A stretch of 64,000 nucleotides of DNA from Clostridium homopropionicum DSM 5847 (GCF_001263795.1 NZ_LHUR01000024.1:1-64000), one strand, 5' to 3'. Counted from the stretch's first letter, positions 8,340 to 17,104 are shown. Notes: generated from the sequence alone by a model not told the origin. Program-made: numbers and translations.

Positions 8340-8419
8340 TAAGTACAGATTATTAATAATATTTAAAATTAAACGATGTGTGAGTATTAATTTTAAAATT
8401 TAAAACGGGGGGATTACTA

Positions 8420-9655
8420 ATGAATGGCATTAATGGAGCAGATACTATATTTATGATTTTTTCAACTGCTTTAGTTTTCATCATGACACCAGGCTTGGCA
8501 TTATTCTACGGAGGAATGGTTAGAAAGAAAAATATTTTAAGTACTACTATGCATAGTTATGGAGCTATGGCAATAATTTCAATTCAATGGATATTAATTG
8601 GGTATACATTATGTTTTGGAACAGATATAAAAGGACTTTTAGGAAATTTTCAATTTTTAGGTTTAAGTGGAGTTACATTTGAGCCAAATGCAGATTATGC
8701 AGCAAATATTCCACATCAAGTATTTATGTTATTTCAACTTATGTTCGCAATTATAACACCTGCATTAATTTCAGGGGCATTAGCAGAAAGAATGAAGTTT
8801 ATAGCATATGCAATCTTTATTTTACTTTGGACAACTTTTGTATATGATCCAGTTGCTCATTGGGTATGGGGCGTTGGTGGTTGGTTAAGAAATCTTGGAG
8901 CTTTAGACTTTGCAGGAGGAAATGTTGTTCACATTAGTTCTGGTATTTCGGGACTTGTAATTGCTTTATTTCTTGGAAAGAGAAAAAAATTAGGAGCAAT
9001 AGTTCCGCATAATTTACCAATTACTGTATTAGGTGCTGGATTGTTATGGTTTGGATGGTTTGGATTTAATGCTGGAAGTGCATTAGCAGTAAATGATATA
9101 GCTTTAAATGCTTTCATTACAACTAATACTTCAGCAGCAGCAGGAGCTATAGGCTGGAGCTTATGTGAATTGCTTGCAAGAAAGAAAGTTACTTCTTTAG
9201 GTGTTGCCAGTGGTGCCGTAGCTGGACTAGTATCAATTACTCCAGGTGCAGGCTTTGTAACTCCGATATCATCAATTTTAATAGGTCTTATCGGCGGAAG
9301 TATATGTTTCTTTTCAGTAACAGTGATGAAGTCAAAATTTGGATATGATGATGCCCTAGATGCTTTCGGATGTCACGGAGTTGGAGGAATTTGGGGAGGA
9401 ATTGCAACCGGAATATTTGCTTCAAAAGCTGTAAATTCAGCTGGTGCTGATGGTCTAATTTATGGAAATGTTCATTTGCTAGGAGTTCAATTAATTGCAA
9501 TAATAGCTACAGTAGCATTTGCAGCAATTGTAACATTTATTATCTTAAAAGTTATGAGTTTATTTATAAAGATAAGAGTTAGTGAAGAAGAAGAACAAGT
9601 TGGATTAGATGTTTCTGAACATGCTGAAGAAGCATATGGAAGTATAAGCATGTAG
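8420..9655 (+). CDS. amt: Ammonium transporter, Amt family
   Basis: A 411-residue integral membrane protein with the 11-helix Amt/MEP/Rh pattern. It begins with a periplasmic-facing first helix containing TPGLALFYGGMVRKKN. Other family signatures are YDPVAHWVWG, DFAGGNVVHISSGISG (first pore histidine region) and DDALDAFGCHGVGGIWGG (second pore histidine region). It conducts NH3/NH4+ across the cell membrane for nitrogen assimilation. The start follows GGGGGGAT. A PII gene (glnK) usually neighbours amt but is absent here, so PII regulation, if any, relies on a distant gene. The gene is monocistronic, with its own promoter and terminator. Confidence 0.95.
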   Translation: MNGINGADTIFMIFSTALVFIMTPGLALFYGGMVRKKNILSTTMHSYGAMAIISIQWILIGYTLCFGTDIKGLLGNFQFLGLSGVTFEPNADYAANIPHQVFMLFQLMFAIITPALISGALAERMKFIAYAIFILLWTTFVYDPVAHWVWGVGGWLRNLGALDFAGGNVVHISSGISGLVIALFLGKRKKLGAIVPHNLPITVLGAGLLWFGWFGFNAGSALAVNDIALNAFITTNTSAAAGAIGWSLCELLARKKVTSLGVASGAVAGLVSITPGAGFVTPISSILIGLIGGSICFFSVTVMKSKFGYDDALDAFGCHGVGGIWGGIATGIFASKAVNSAGADGLIYGNVHLLGVQLIAIIATVAFAAIVTFIILKVMSLFIKIRVSEEEEQVGLDVSEHAEEAYGSISM

Positions 9656-9677
9656 GAAAGTTAAAAATTTTAAAAAT

Positions 9678-9710
9678 AACCAGTAGCTCATAAACTACTG
9701 GTTATTTTTT
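9678..9710. terminator. Intrinsic terminator downstream of amt
   Basis: Arms AACCAGTAG (9678-9686) and CTACTGGTT (9695-9703), then ATTTTTT. A run of A's precedes the left arm, so it can also serve the convergent small gene, whose stop lies at its right edge. Confidence 0.8.
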
Positions 9711-9816
9711 ATTTAACTTCTGGAACCTGTCTTGGATCATCCTTTTTAGGCTTTTTCCTTTTAGGTTTTTGTTGAAATTCATCCTCATCAGGGCGTTTCA
9801 TACCTTTTTTTGCCAT
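9709..9816 (-). CDS. Small highly charged protein (35 residues)
   Basis: The minus strand from 9816 reads MAKKGMKRPDEDEF, then a Lys/Pro-rich stretch (KPKRKKPKKDDP) ending QVPEVK. AAGGAG lies nine bases before the ATG, and the stop coincides with the right edge of the shared terminator. There is no membrane segment. Composition is about half Lys/Arg/Asp/Glu. I do not recognise the family; the ribosome-binding site and terminator support it being real. Confidence 0.55.
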   Translation of the reverse strand: MAKKGMKRPDEDEFQQKPKRKKPKKDDPRQVPEVK

Positions 9817-9912
9817 AACAAAAGTCTCCTTATTATAATTAATTATTATTGCAATAATATTTTTCTCGTTAAACAAGAATTAATACATGAAAATAGCGTC
9901 AAACAATAAAAT

Positions 9913-9942
9913 TTGTATTGACACTAAAGCTTTTGATATAAT
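9913..9942 (+). promoter_or_regulatory. Promoter of the first DUF2140-like gene
   Basis: TTGTAT (9913-9918), 18-base spacer, TATAAT (9937-9942). A TTGACA at 9919-9924 is too close to the -10 to be the -35 element. Confidence 0.5.
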
Positions 9943-9946
9943 AAGG

Positions 9947-10006
9947 CTATGTTTTAAGAAATTGTTGATTTCGAATAATATAGAAAATAATTCTATTAAA
10001 ACATAG
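9947..10006 (+). other. Long-range hairpin in the 5' leader
   Basis: CTATGTTTTAA (9947-9957) is perfectly complementary to TTAAAACATAG (9996-10006), enclosing 38 bases, just upstream of the GGTGAT ribosome-binding site at 10021-10026. It begins almost at the predicted transcription start. No known riboswitch consensus is recognised. Confidence 0.45.
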
Positions 10007-10033
10007 TCTATAATAAAAAAGGTGATGAAATTG

Positions 10034-10975
10034 ATGAATATATGGAATAAAAGAAAAAATATTATAATAGTTTTAATTTCTATAATTATAATTATATCTA
10101 TTTTCTTGGCTGGCTTATTTAATAAAAATGGGTACAAGGAATATAGTACTAGTGAATCTTTTGGAACTTTAGTAGACTTGCTTTTAAAAGCTTCAAGTGG
10201 AGATGATACAATCAAAATAGATGAGGAAAAAATAAATTCGATAGGAGCTAGTTATTTTAATCAAGGAATAAAAAAAGGCAATCTTACTATCAAGGGTTTA
10301 AATGTACATATAGAAGAAGATAAAATAAATTTATTGATACCTGTGAAGTATAAATTTTTGCCTTTAGTGCTTTCTACAGAAGGAAAACTCCAAATTAATG
10401 AAGGAAATATGGTTTTTTATCCTGAGTATTTTAAAGCAGGAAGTATCTCTGTTCCAAAAAGTAAAGTTTTTAGTTTTATTAAAGAGTCCTTTAGAAATAA
10501 GATAGAGATTGAAGAGAACAGCCTAGTATTAAATAAAAAACTTTTTTCAAGTAAGATTGAAATTCTTCAAATAATAGATGGAAATCTTATAGCTAAGGTT
10601 AATGACAATACTAAAAAAATCATTGATAAAGCAGATAAGGCAATAAAAGCAATAGATGCAAAGGAGAAAGAAGAATTACAGGTTAATAGTAATAAAAATA
10701 CATCAAGTGGAGAAAAGAATGTAAGTGGTTCAAATAATAAATCATCTTCAAGTAGCAAGGAGTTAACTTCAAAGGAAAGTCAAATAATTTCTATTATGAA
10801 TAGTACTATTGCAACCCTAGATTCCAATCCCTCCTATAATTATTGGCCAAATGTGAACCGTGTTATGGGAATTTATGAAACCTTGTCTCCAGAAGAAAAA
10901 GCTAGCTTTATAAGCAAAGTCTACAATTATGTTGATGTTGCTAGAGCAAAACGAGTTAAAAGTAAGATAAAATAG
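10034..10975 (+). CDS. Membrane-anchored DUF2140/YpmS-like protein (paralogue 1)
   Basis: A 313-residue protein with one N-terminal membrane segment (residues about 9-28, mostly Ile). An extracytoplasmic domain follows with alternating strands (IKGLNVHIEE, LLIPVKYKFLPLVLSTEG, FYPEYFKAGSISVPK), reminiscent of the YpmS/DUF2140 family. Then come a Ser/Asn/Lys-rich linker and a 60-residue C-terminal helical module (SIMNSTIATLD, YETLSPEEKASF). The ATG at 10034 is preferred because GGTGAT lies seven bases upstream; a GTG at 10022 overlaps that site. It is a paralogue of the gene at 16003, sharing all three parts. The function is unknown; a cell-envelope role is inferred. Confidence 0.72.
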   Translation: MNIWNKRKNIIIVLISIIIIISIFLAGLFNKNGYKEYSTSESFGTLVDLLLKASSGDDTIKIDEEKINSIGASYFNQGIKKGNLTIKGLNVHIEEDKINLLIPVKYKFLPLVLSTEGKLQINEGNMVFYPEYFKAGSISVPKSKVFSFIKESFRNKIEIEENSLVLNKKLFSSKIEILQIIDGNLIAKVNDNTKKIIDKADKAIKAIDAKEKEELQVNSNKNTSSGEKNVSGSNNKSSSSSKELTSKESQIISIMNSTIATLDSNPSYNYWPNVNRVMGIYETLSPEEKASFISKVYNYVDVARAKRVKSKIK

Positions 10976-10989
10976 TAAGAAATAACAAA

Positions 10990-11025
10990 GTTAAGGCCCC
11001 TGGTACAGAATCTAGGGGCCTTAAC
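10990..11025 (+). terminator. Hairpin between the DUF2140-like and VanZ genes
   Basis: GTTAAGGCCCCT (10990-11001) pairs perfectly with AGGGGCCTTAAC (11014-11025). No T-tract follows, so it may attenuate transcription or protect the mRNA end rather than terminate fully. Confidence 0.5.
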
Positions 11026-11050
11026 TCTGAAAGATTAGAAAGGAGTTTAA

Positions 11051-11509
11051 ATGAAAAATATACATAAATATTTAAATTGGATATTGGTTCTAATTTGGAT
11101 GCTAGTAATATTTGCATTTTCAAGTGATCCTGCCGCAGTATCAGATGAGAAAAGTGGATTAGTTATTAAAATACTAAATAACTTGGGGATAGATTTAAAT
11201 AGTGCATTTGGAAAGCTTTCAAATTTTATTGTAAGAAAAATAGCTCATTTCACAGAGTATTTTATATTATATATGCTTTTATTTAATGCTCTTAGAAACC
11301 ATAATATTGATGGTAATAAAATCACAAAAGGAAAGGCTTTATTTTTTGCCCTTATAATAACCTTTTTATATGCTTGTAGTGATGAATTTCACCAGATTTT
11401 TGTTCCAGGCAGAGAAGGTAGATTTAGAGATGTTACGATAGATACTTCTGGAGGATTATTTGGAATGATTTTAATTAAAAAATTAATAAAAAAAGTAAAA
11501 ACTATATAA
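11051..11509 (+). CDS. VanZ-like family membrane protein
   Basis: A 152-residue protein with four predicted membrane segments and the VanZ signatures FSSDPA near the N terminus, RKIAHFTEYFILY in the middle and DEFHQIFVPGREGRFRD near the C terminus, the last followed by DTSGGLFG. VanZ of Tn1546 gives low-level teicoplanin resistance, but most clostridial homologues are chromosomal and of unknown role, so resistance should not be assumed. The start follows AAAGGAGTTTAA. It may be partly cotranscribed with the preceding DUF2140-like gene through the intervening hairpin. Confidence 0.88.
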   Translation: MKNIHKYLNWILVLIWMLVIFAFSSDPAAVSDEKSGLVIKILNNLGIDLNSAFGKLSNFIVRKIAHFTEYFILYMLLFNALRNHNIDGNKITKGKALFFALIITFLYACSDEFHQIFVPGREGRFRDVTIDTSGGLFGMILIKKLIKKVKTI

Positions 11510-11642
11510 AAGTAAGAAAATTTAGAATGTTCTACACGAAAATACAAAAAATATGTTAAAATATATATAATTATTATATGTTTTGCATGCTATCTTGAAG
11601 GGGCAAAGATAGTTACAAAACTATGAAATGGGAGGTGCTTAC

Positions 11643-14600
11643 ATGGGGCGTAAAGTATGGAAAAAGGCAAGTAAGATACTTCTATTTATTATAATTATTA
11701 TAGGTATTTTCCCAGAAAAAGCTATAGCAGAAAGGCAAGTAGTTAAATATCAAGGCGAAATTGATTATCCTCCATATAAATATATTAATAAGGGGCAATA
11801 TACAGGCTTCGATATAAGTCTTACAAATTTAATTTTTAGAAACGATGATTATTCATTAGAATATTCTAATGATAAGTTTGATTTAGTTTACGAAAGATTG
11901 AAAAATGGACAAATAGATACATGTGGAATGCTTGCCGTAAATGACGAAAGAAAAAAGGAAGTGCTTTTTTCTGATCCTATAATTACTCTATATTGTGCTA
12001 TTTATACAAGAAATAATTTTCAAAAGATTAATATAGATAATATGGAAAATTTTACGATAGGTGTGGGAGATAAACAGTATTCAGAAGAATTACTGAGAAA
12101 TTCATTAGGAATTTATAATTATACGACCTATGAAAGCCCAAGTTCAGCACTTGATGCACTGCAAAGTGGAAAAATAGATGTGTTATTTGAAAACCAGGAT
12201 GTTATTAATTATCTTATTATAGAAAAAGGTTTGAAGGATGATATAATTCATCAGCAGCAAGAATTATTTCCTACAAAGTTAGCTTATGCAATCTCAAAAA
12301 GCAACGAGCCATTGGTTGATTATATTAACAATCGCTTAAAGCTATTAATTAAGTCAGGGGTTTATGAGGAAGTATATCAAAAGTACTTTTTTACTCATTC
12401 GGATATTTACAGAGACAGGCAACAAAGAAAAGTAATATTTATGTTTCTGTTAATTAGTATAATAATATTAATAGGTTATTTTATTATTGGTAAATATATA
12501 AAGCATTTGAGAAAGAAAATTGGAAAAGAACAGGAATTTTCTAATACTATATTAAATGAGGCAAATATTTTTATTTTTGCCATAAATAAAGGCAGAAAAA
12601 TCATTAAATTGAATAAGTACGCGGAAACAATCATGGGAATAAAATATGTCGACTTCATTGGAAAGCTTTATGAAGATATTATTAATATCAGTGAATTTTT
12701 AAGCTTAATTGAAGATGTTTTACAAAAGGTAGAAAGAAAAGATACTATAAAAAGTGAGCAAAATTTATCCTTTATTGTTGGTGAAATTAGACACAAATTT
12801 CTTTTTAAGATAAACGTTATTAGATTGAACAAAGATTATGAAATTGTATTTATGGGAATCGATATTACTGAAAGAATTGAAAATGAGGAAAAGCTAGAAA
12901 CTAGCTATAAAGATTTAGAAGCGTCCTTTGAGGAAATTTCTTCACTTGAAGAGGAACTGCGGGAAAAGTATGAAGAACTTTCACTAAGTGAGGCTAACTT
13001 AAGAAAGAGTAAGGAATTCTATCAATTAATTACAGAGGCCTCTTATGATGCTATTTGGGATTGGGATATAATAGATAATAAAAGTTATTTTTCAGATAGG
13101 TGGTATGAATTTTTAGGATATGATGAGGAAGAAGAAAGAAATCCTTTGGTATGGAGAGATTTAATACACCTTGATGATGTTCAAAAGGTAAACGACACTA
13201 TATTAAATCATTGGAAAAATAAAACGGAGCTTTTCAAAATTGAGTATAGAATTAGAGCTGTAAATGGAGAGTATATTTGGATTCAATCTGTAGGAAAAAC
13301 CTTGTTTGATAGAGAGGGTAAACCTTATAGATTAGTGGGTTCTCATAAAGATATTACAGAGATAAAGAGATACCAAGAGAAACTTGAAAATCTTGCCTAT
13401 ACAGATTATCTAACAAAGCTGCCAAACCGAGAATATATGTACAACAAAATTAAAAATGATTTTGTTATCAAAAATGGTATTAATGAACTTAGGGCGCTAT
13501 TTCATATTGATGTAGATAATTTTAAATATTTAAATGATACGATGGGGCATGCCTTTGGTGACAGCTTTATTGTAGCCATATCAGAACGATTAAAAACATT
13601 AGTTGATGAAGATAAATGTTTGATCAGAGTAGGTGGAGATTCTTTTATATTTTGCATAAAAAATATAAGTAATTGTGATGAAATTGAGAATTTTGCTAAA
13701 GGGATTATGAATCTTATAAATCAACCCTTTGATATTAAAGAAAGTATTATTCAAATGACAATTAGCATTGGTATAGCAGTTTGGCCTAAAAATGGAATTT
13801 CTATGGATGAGCTCCTTAAGAAAGCGGATTTAGCTATGTATTCAGCTAAAGGAAGTGGTAAAAATAGATATACTTTCTTTGATGAAATTATGGACAAGGA
13901 ATTGATTGAAAGAGTAAAAATTGAAAAACATTTAAGGAATGCAATAGAAAATGATGAGTTTGAATTGTATTATCAGCCGCAAGTGGATATAAATTTAGAA
14001 AGAACAGTTGGATTTGAAGCATTAATCAGATGGAATAGTCCTGAACTTGGCTTTGTCTCTCCTTTAAGATTTATTAAAATTGCTGAGGAAAATCACATGA
14101 TCATTGAAATTGGTACATGGGTACTAGAGACAGCGTGCAATTTTATTAAAGAGATTCATAATCAAGGAAATAAGGATTGTTGTATTTCTGTTAATGTTTC
14201 AGTATTGCAGTTAATCCAACAGGATTTTGTTCAAAGTGTCCTAAATATACTTGAAGAAGTTGAACTTAATCCTCAATATTTAGTTATTGAAATTACTGAA
14301 TCAATATGTATTGAATATTACGAAAGTATATGTGAAAAATTGAATAGGCTTAGAGCTGAAGGGATTAAAGTTGCTCTAGACGATTTTGGAAAAGGCTATT
14401 CTTCTTTAAGTTATTTAAAGCAGCTTCCTATTGATATGTTAAAGATTGATAAAAGCTTTATAGATGATCTTGAGGATAAAGAAGGGAAATCTTTAGTAGA
14501 AAATATCATAATGATAGGCCACAAAATGGGGTACAGCATTGTTGCTGAAGGAGTTGAAACAAACAAGCAAAATGAGTATCTTAAAGAATTCTCTTGTGAT

Positions 14601-14666
14601 AAGGTTCAAGGATTTTATTTCAGTAAACCAGTGCCTAGAGAAGAAGCATTAAATAGACATAGATAA
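11643..14666 (+). CDS. Multidomain c-di-GMP signalling protein (SBP_bac_3-TM-PAS-PAS-GGDEF-EAL)
   Basis: A 1007-residue membrane sensor. Domains in order: signal peptide; solute-binding family 3 domain (about 30-250, QGEIDYPPYKY, VLFSDPI); membrane helix (about 262-282); PAS (about 295-405); coiled coil (about 410-455); PAS/PAC (about 460-575, YRLVGSHKDITE); GGDEF (about 585-745); EAL (about 755-1000). The GGDEF signature is GGDSF, which departs from the active-site consensus and suggests weak or no cyclase activity. The EAL domain keeps FEALIRW, ISVNVS, IEITES, LDDFGKGYSS, LKIDKSF and AEGVE, so phosphodiesterase activity is likely. GTP bound by the degenerate GGDEF may regulate it. The ATG at 11643 follows GGGAGGTG; an upstream ATG at 11628 overlaps that site. 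An amino acid-like ligand is inferred from the solute-binding domain. Confidence 0.93.
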   Translation: MGRKVWKKASKILLFIIIIIGIFPEKAIAERQVVKYQGEIDYPPYKYINKGQYTGFDISLTNLIFRNDDYSLEYSNDKFDLVYERLKNGQIDTCGMLAVNDERKKEVLFSDPIITLYCAIYTRNNFQKINIDNMENFTIGVGDKQYSEELLRNSLGIYNYTTYESPSSALDALQSGKIDVLFENQDVINYLIIEKGLKDDIIHQQQELFPTKLAYAISKSNEPLVDYINNRLKLLIKSGVYEEVYQKYFFTHSDIYRDRQQRKVIFMFLLISIIILIGYFIIGKYIKHLRKKIGKEQEFSNTILNEANIFIFAINKGRKIIKLNKYAETIMGIKYVDFIGKLYEDIINISEFLSLIEDVLQKVERKDTIKSEQNLSFIVGEIRHKFLFKINVIRLNKDYEIVFMGIDITERIENEEKLETSYKDLEASFEEISSLEEELREKYEELSLSEANLRKSKEFYQLITEASYDAIWDWDIIDNKSYFSDRWYEFLGYDEEEERNPLVWRDLIHLDDVQKVNDTILNHWKNKTELFKIEYRIRAVNGEYIWIQSVGKTLFDREGKPYRLVGSHKDITEIKRYQEKLENLAYTDYLTKLPNREYMYNKIKNDFVIKNGINELRALFHIDVDNFKYLNDTMGHAFGDSFIVAISERLKTLVDEDKCLIRVGGDSFIFCIKNISNCDEIENFAKGIMNLINQPFDIKESIIQMTISIGIAVWPKNGISMDELLKKADLAMYSAKGSGKNRYTFFDEIMDKELIERVKIEKHLRNAIENDEFELYYQPQVDINLERTVGFEALIRWNSPELGFVSPLRFIKIAEENHMIIEIGTWVLETACNFIKEIHNQGNKDCCISVNVSVLQLIQQDFVQSVLNILEEVELNPQYLVIEITESICIEYYESICEKLNRLRAEGIKVALDDFGKGYSSLSYLKQLPIDMLKIDKSFIDDLEDKEGKSLVENIIMIGHKMGYSIVAEGVETNKQNEYLKEFSCDKVQGFYFSKPVPREEALNRHR

Positions 14667-14730
14667 AAAAATAAAGGGTCAGTCTATGCGGAATAATTTT
14701 AATTATCCACATGGGCTGACTTGGGCTATC

Positions 14731-14829
14731 TTACTTATTATCTTTACCAGCAGCTTTACATAGAGCTAGGGTTGTTATAATAACAATTACTGCAAAGAAA
14801 ATAAAAATAAATACAAAAACGTATCGCAT
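14731..14829 (-). CDS. Putative 32-residue single-span membrane peptide
   Basis: The minus strand from 14829 reads MRYVFVFIFIFFAVIVI followed by ITTLALCKAAGKDNK and a stop. It is one strongly hydrophobic helix with a short charged cytoplasmic tail. GGGAGG lies 13 bases upstream, a little far. It occupies the gap between the c-di-GMP gene and galU and would be transcribed in the galU direction, downstream of galU. The family is not recognised; small membrane peptides of this form often bind larger membrane complexes. It could also be chance. Confidence 0.45.
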   Translation of the reverse strand: MRYVFVFIFIFFAVIVIITTLALCKAAGKDNK

Positions 14830-14933
14830 TATTAATTTTAATCCTCCCAAAGTACAATAACTATTTTGTTATCTTACATTATGGATAAACTTTCAAAATA
14901 TTATACCTAGGGAGAAAGTTGAAATATGTGAAT

Positions 14934-15806
14934 CTATTTTTGTAAAGTCAATAATTTATTAAGATATTTTAGAAAAGATTCCTTTAACTCTGTTTTCTTT
15001 AGGGCAAATTCAACAGTAGCTTCTAAAAAGCCTAGCTTATCACCTACATCATATCTTCTTCCGTCAAACTTATAAGCATACATGGCTTCTCTTTGAATTA
15101 ATGTCTTAAGAGCATCTGTAAGTTGAATTTCTCCGCCTTTTCCAGGAGTGGTATTTTCTAATATATTAAATATTTCTGGTGTTATAATATACCTACCAAG
15201 TATGGCCACATTTGATGGAGCTTCTTCAACTGCTGGCTTTTCAACTAGGTTTTTAACTTTATATACTCTATCTTCAATATGAAGTCCTTCAACTATTCCA
15301 TACTTGCAAACCTCTTCATTTGGAACTTCTTGAACTCCTAAAATACTTGTTTTATATTCATCAAAGCAATTCATTAGCTGCTTAAGACATGGTACAGTGC
15401 TGTCGACCACATCATCTCCAAGCATAACAGCGAAGGGTTCATTGCCTACAAAAGCTTTTGCACAGCTAATAGCATGACCTAAGCCTCTAGGCTCCTTTTG
15501 TCTAATGTAGTGGATATCTACCATGTTAGAAATACCTTGAACCATTTCTAACAATTCAGTTTTATTACTTTGTTGAAGCTGATATTCTAACTCAATAGAT
15601 TTATCAAAATGATCCTCTATTGCACGTTTATTTCTTCCTGTGATTATCAAAATCTCCTCTATTCCTGAAGCTACTGCCTCTTCAATTATAAACTGGATAG
15701 TTGGTTTATCAACTATTGGAAGCATTTCCTTGGGTTGAGCCTTTGTAGCAGGCAAAAATCTTGTGCCTAGTCCTGCTGCAGGTATTACAGCCTTCTTAAC
15801 TGACAT
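14934..15806 (-). CDS. galU: UTP--glucose-1-phosphate uridylyltransferase
   Basis: A 290-residue cytoplasmic enzyme making UDP-glucose from glucose 1-phosphate and UTP. The N-terminal KAVIPAAGLGTRFLPATKA is the nucleotide-binding signature of the sugar-nucleotidyltransferase family. KEMLPIVDKPTIQF, RGLGHAI, FAVMLGDDVVD and GKGGEIQLTDA are characteristic of GalU. The length is typical. The start at 15806 has AAAGGGG eight bases upstream; an in-frame ATG at 15824 lacks a suitable site. The product feeds GalE and envelope polysaccharides or glycolipids. The gene runs opposite to both of its large neighbours. Confidence 0.95.
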   Translation of the reverse strand: MSVKKAVIPAAGLGTRFLPATKAQPKEMLPIVDKPTIQFIIEEAVASGIEEILIITGRNKRAIEDHFDKSIELEYQLQQSNKTELLEMVQGISNMVDIHYIRQKEPRGLGHAISCAKAFVGNEPFAVMLGDDVVDSTVPCLKQLMNCFDEYKTSILGVQEVPNEEVCKYGIVEGLHIEDRVYKVKNLVEKPAVEEAPSNVAILGRYIITPEIFNILENTTPGKGGEIQLTDALKTLIQREAMYAYKFDGRRYDVGDKLGFLEATVEFALKKTELKESFLKYLNKLLTLQK

Positions 15807-16002
15807 ATGTAAGTCCCCTTTCAAAGTAAAAAGTAAATATATATTATTTTATTCTACAAACTACAAAAATAACCTTCTATTTTACTATAAATAGTATACT
15901 ACAGTTGAGTTGATGTGGTAAATATAGTTAATCAGGTTATTTTATTTACCTAAGACTAAAATAATGATAAAATTGTACTATAAATTATAGGAGAATAAAG
16001 AA

Positions 16003-17040
16003 ATGAATAAAATTTTAAAAAATAGAAATGTAAAAATACTATCAGTTGTAATAGCATTATTAATAGTAACATCTTGGTTAATTTTTTCTAAAGGAAACTA
16101 TAAAAGTTATAAAAGTGAGGACTCTTTTAAAGCATTAATGGGAGTTATGTTAGAGTCTATTAATAATAAAGGGGTAATGATTCTAGAAGAAAAGGATATA
16201 AATGCTTTAGCTTCTTCTTACTTAAAGGAAGGAATCAATAAAGGAGGCTTAATAATTGGAGGCCTTAATGTTAATGTAAATGGAGAAAAGGTAACTGCTT
16301 TAATCCCTATAAAATATAAAGGCTTTTCAATGCTTTTTTCTACCAAGGGTAATTTTCAATTTAAAGAGGATAGCTTATGGTTTACTCCAGATTACTTTAA
16401 AATAGGAAAAATATCTTTACCTAAGAAATACGTCATGAATTTAGTTAAAAATAAATTTGGTTCTAAAATAAAAGAAGAAGAAGGAAGTCTTGTTGTAGGT
16501 AAAGGGATAATTCCTTTTGAATTTAACAGTATTGAACTAATTGAGGGGAAATTTGTTATTGTATCAAAGGGAGAAACCAACGAATTAATTAAGAATACTA
16601 GTGAAGCTATAAGTAAATTAGAACAGGAAGTTAAGGCACAAATAGCGAAGGAATCACAAAACAAAGCAAATAACAGTAGTCAAGTTAAAGATTCTACTAA
16701 AAATACTTCTAATAATGAAAAAACAAATAATAACACAAGTGGAGATTCTAAAAACGAAGCTAAAGAAAGTGAAGATTCACTAAATAAAATATATGAAGAC
16801 CTAAATGGACTTCAAGGTAATTTAGCTACATCCAAAGAAAAGCAAATGATTAGTATAATGTCTTCTGCTATAAATAATATTAAAACTGATTCTGACTATA
16901 ATTTTTGGAATGATATGGACAAGGTAATGGATATTTATAAAACCTTATCACCTCAGGAAAAAAAGAATTTCAAAACTAAAGTTTTAAGTAATATAGATTT
17001 AGAAAATGCTCTTAAAATTAAAGATAATTATGGAATTTAA
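16003..17040 (+). CDS. Membrane-anchored DUF2140/YpmS-like protein (paralogue 2)
   Basis: A 345-residue protein with one N-terminal membrane segment (about 10-28). Its extracytoplasmic domain is clearly related to the product at 10034 (IIGGLNVNVN, ALIPIKYKGFSMLFSTKG, WFTPDYFKIGKISLPK). A Lys/Asn/Ser-rich linker is longer than in its paralogue, and the C-terminal helical module is conserved (MISIMSSAIN, YKTLSPQEKKNF). AGGAGA precedes the ATG. The two paralogues are about 6 kb apart with galU and the c-di-GMP sensor between them, so they are not a simple tandem duplication. Function is unknown; an envelope-facing structural or inhibitory role is inference. Confidence 0.72.
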   Translation: MNKILKNRNVKILSVVIALLIVTSWLIFSKGNYKSYKSEDSFKALMGVMLESINNKGVMILEEKDINALASSYLKEGINKGGLIIGGLNVNVNGEKVTALIPIKYKGFSMLFSTKGNFQFKEDSLWFTPDYFKIGKISLPKKYVMNLVKNKFGSKIKEEEGSLVVGKGIIPFEFNSIELIEGKFVIVSKGETNELIKNTSEAISKLEQEVKAQIAKESQNKANNSSQVKDSTKNTSNNEKTNNNTSGDSKNEAKESEDSLNKIYEDLNGLQGNLATSKEKQMISIMSSAINNIKTDSDYNFWNDMDKVMDIYKTLSPQEKKNFKTKVLSNIDLENALKIKDNYGI

Positions 17041-17048
17041 GAAATAAT

Positions 17049-17104
17049 TCCCTCATATATTTTTATATATTGCACAAAATATAAAAATATATGGGGGATT
17101 TTTT
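17049..17104 (+). terminator. Terminator hairpin overlapping the mntP ribosome-binding site
   Basis: TCCC and CATATATTTTTATAT (17049-17068) pair with ATATAAAAATATATG and GGGA (17079-17098), followed by six T's (17099-17104). The structure ends exactly at the mntP start codon and its right arm contains GGGGGA, the only visible mntP ribosome-binding site. Confidence 0.75.

Noticed and set aside
11051-11509. Glycopeptide resistance determinant (VanZ)
   Set aside because: No vanHAX or regulator genes are nearby; chromosomal VanZ-like proteins are common and not by themselves resistance genes.
11575-11643. Possible c-di-GMP (GEMM) riboswitch before the GGDEF-EAL gene
   Set aside because: CTATCTT/AAGATAG and GGGGCAAAG recall parts of GEMM, but the conserved second strand and tetraloop receptor pattern are absent and the region is too short.
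17041-17104. Manganese (yybP-ykoY) riboswitch before mntP
   Set aside because: Only a simple terminator hairpin is present; the conserved internal loops are missing.
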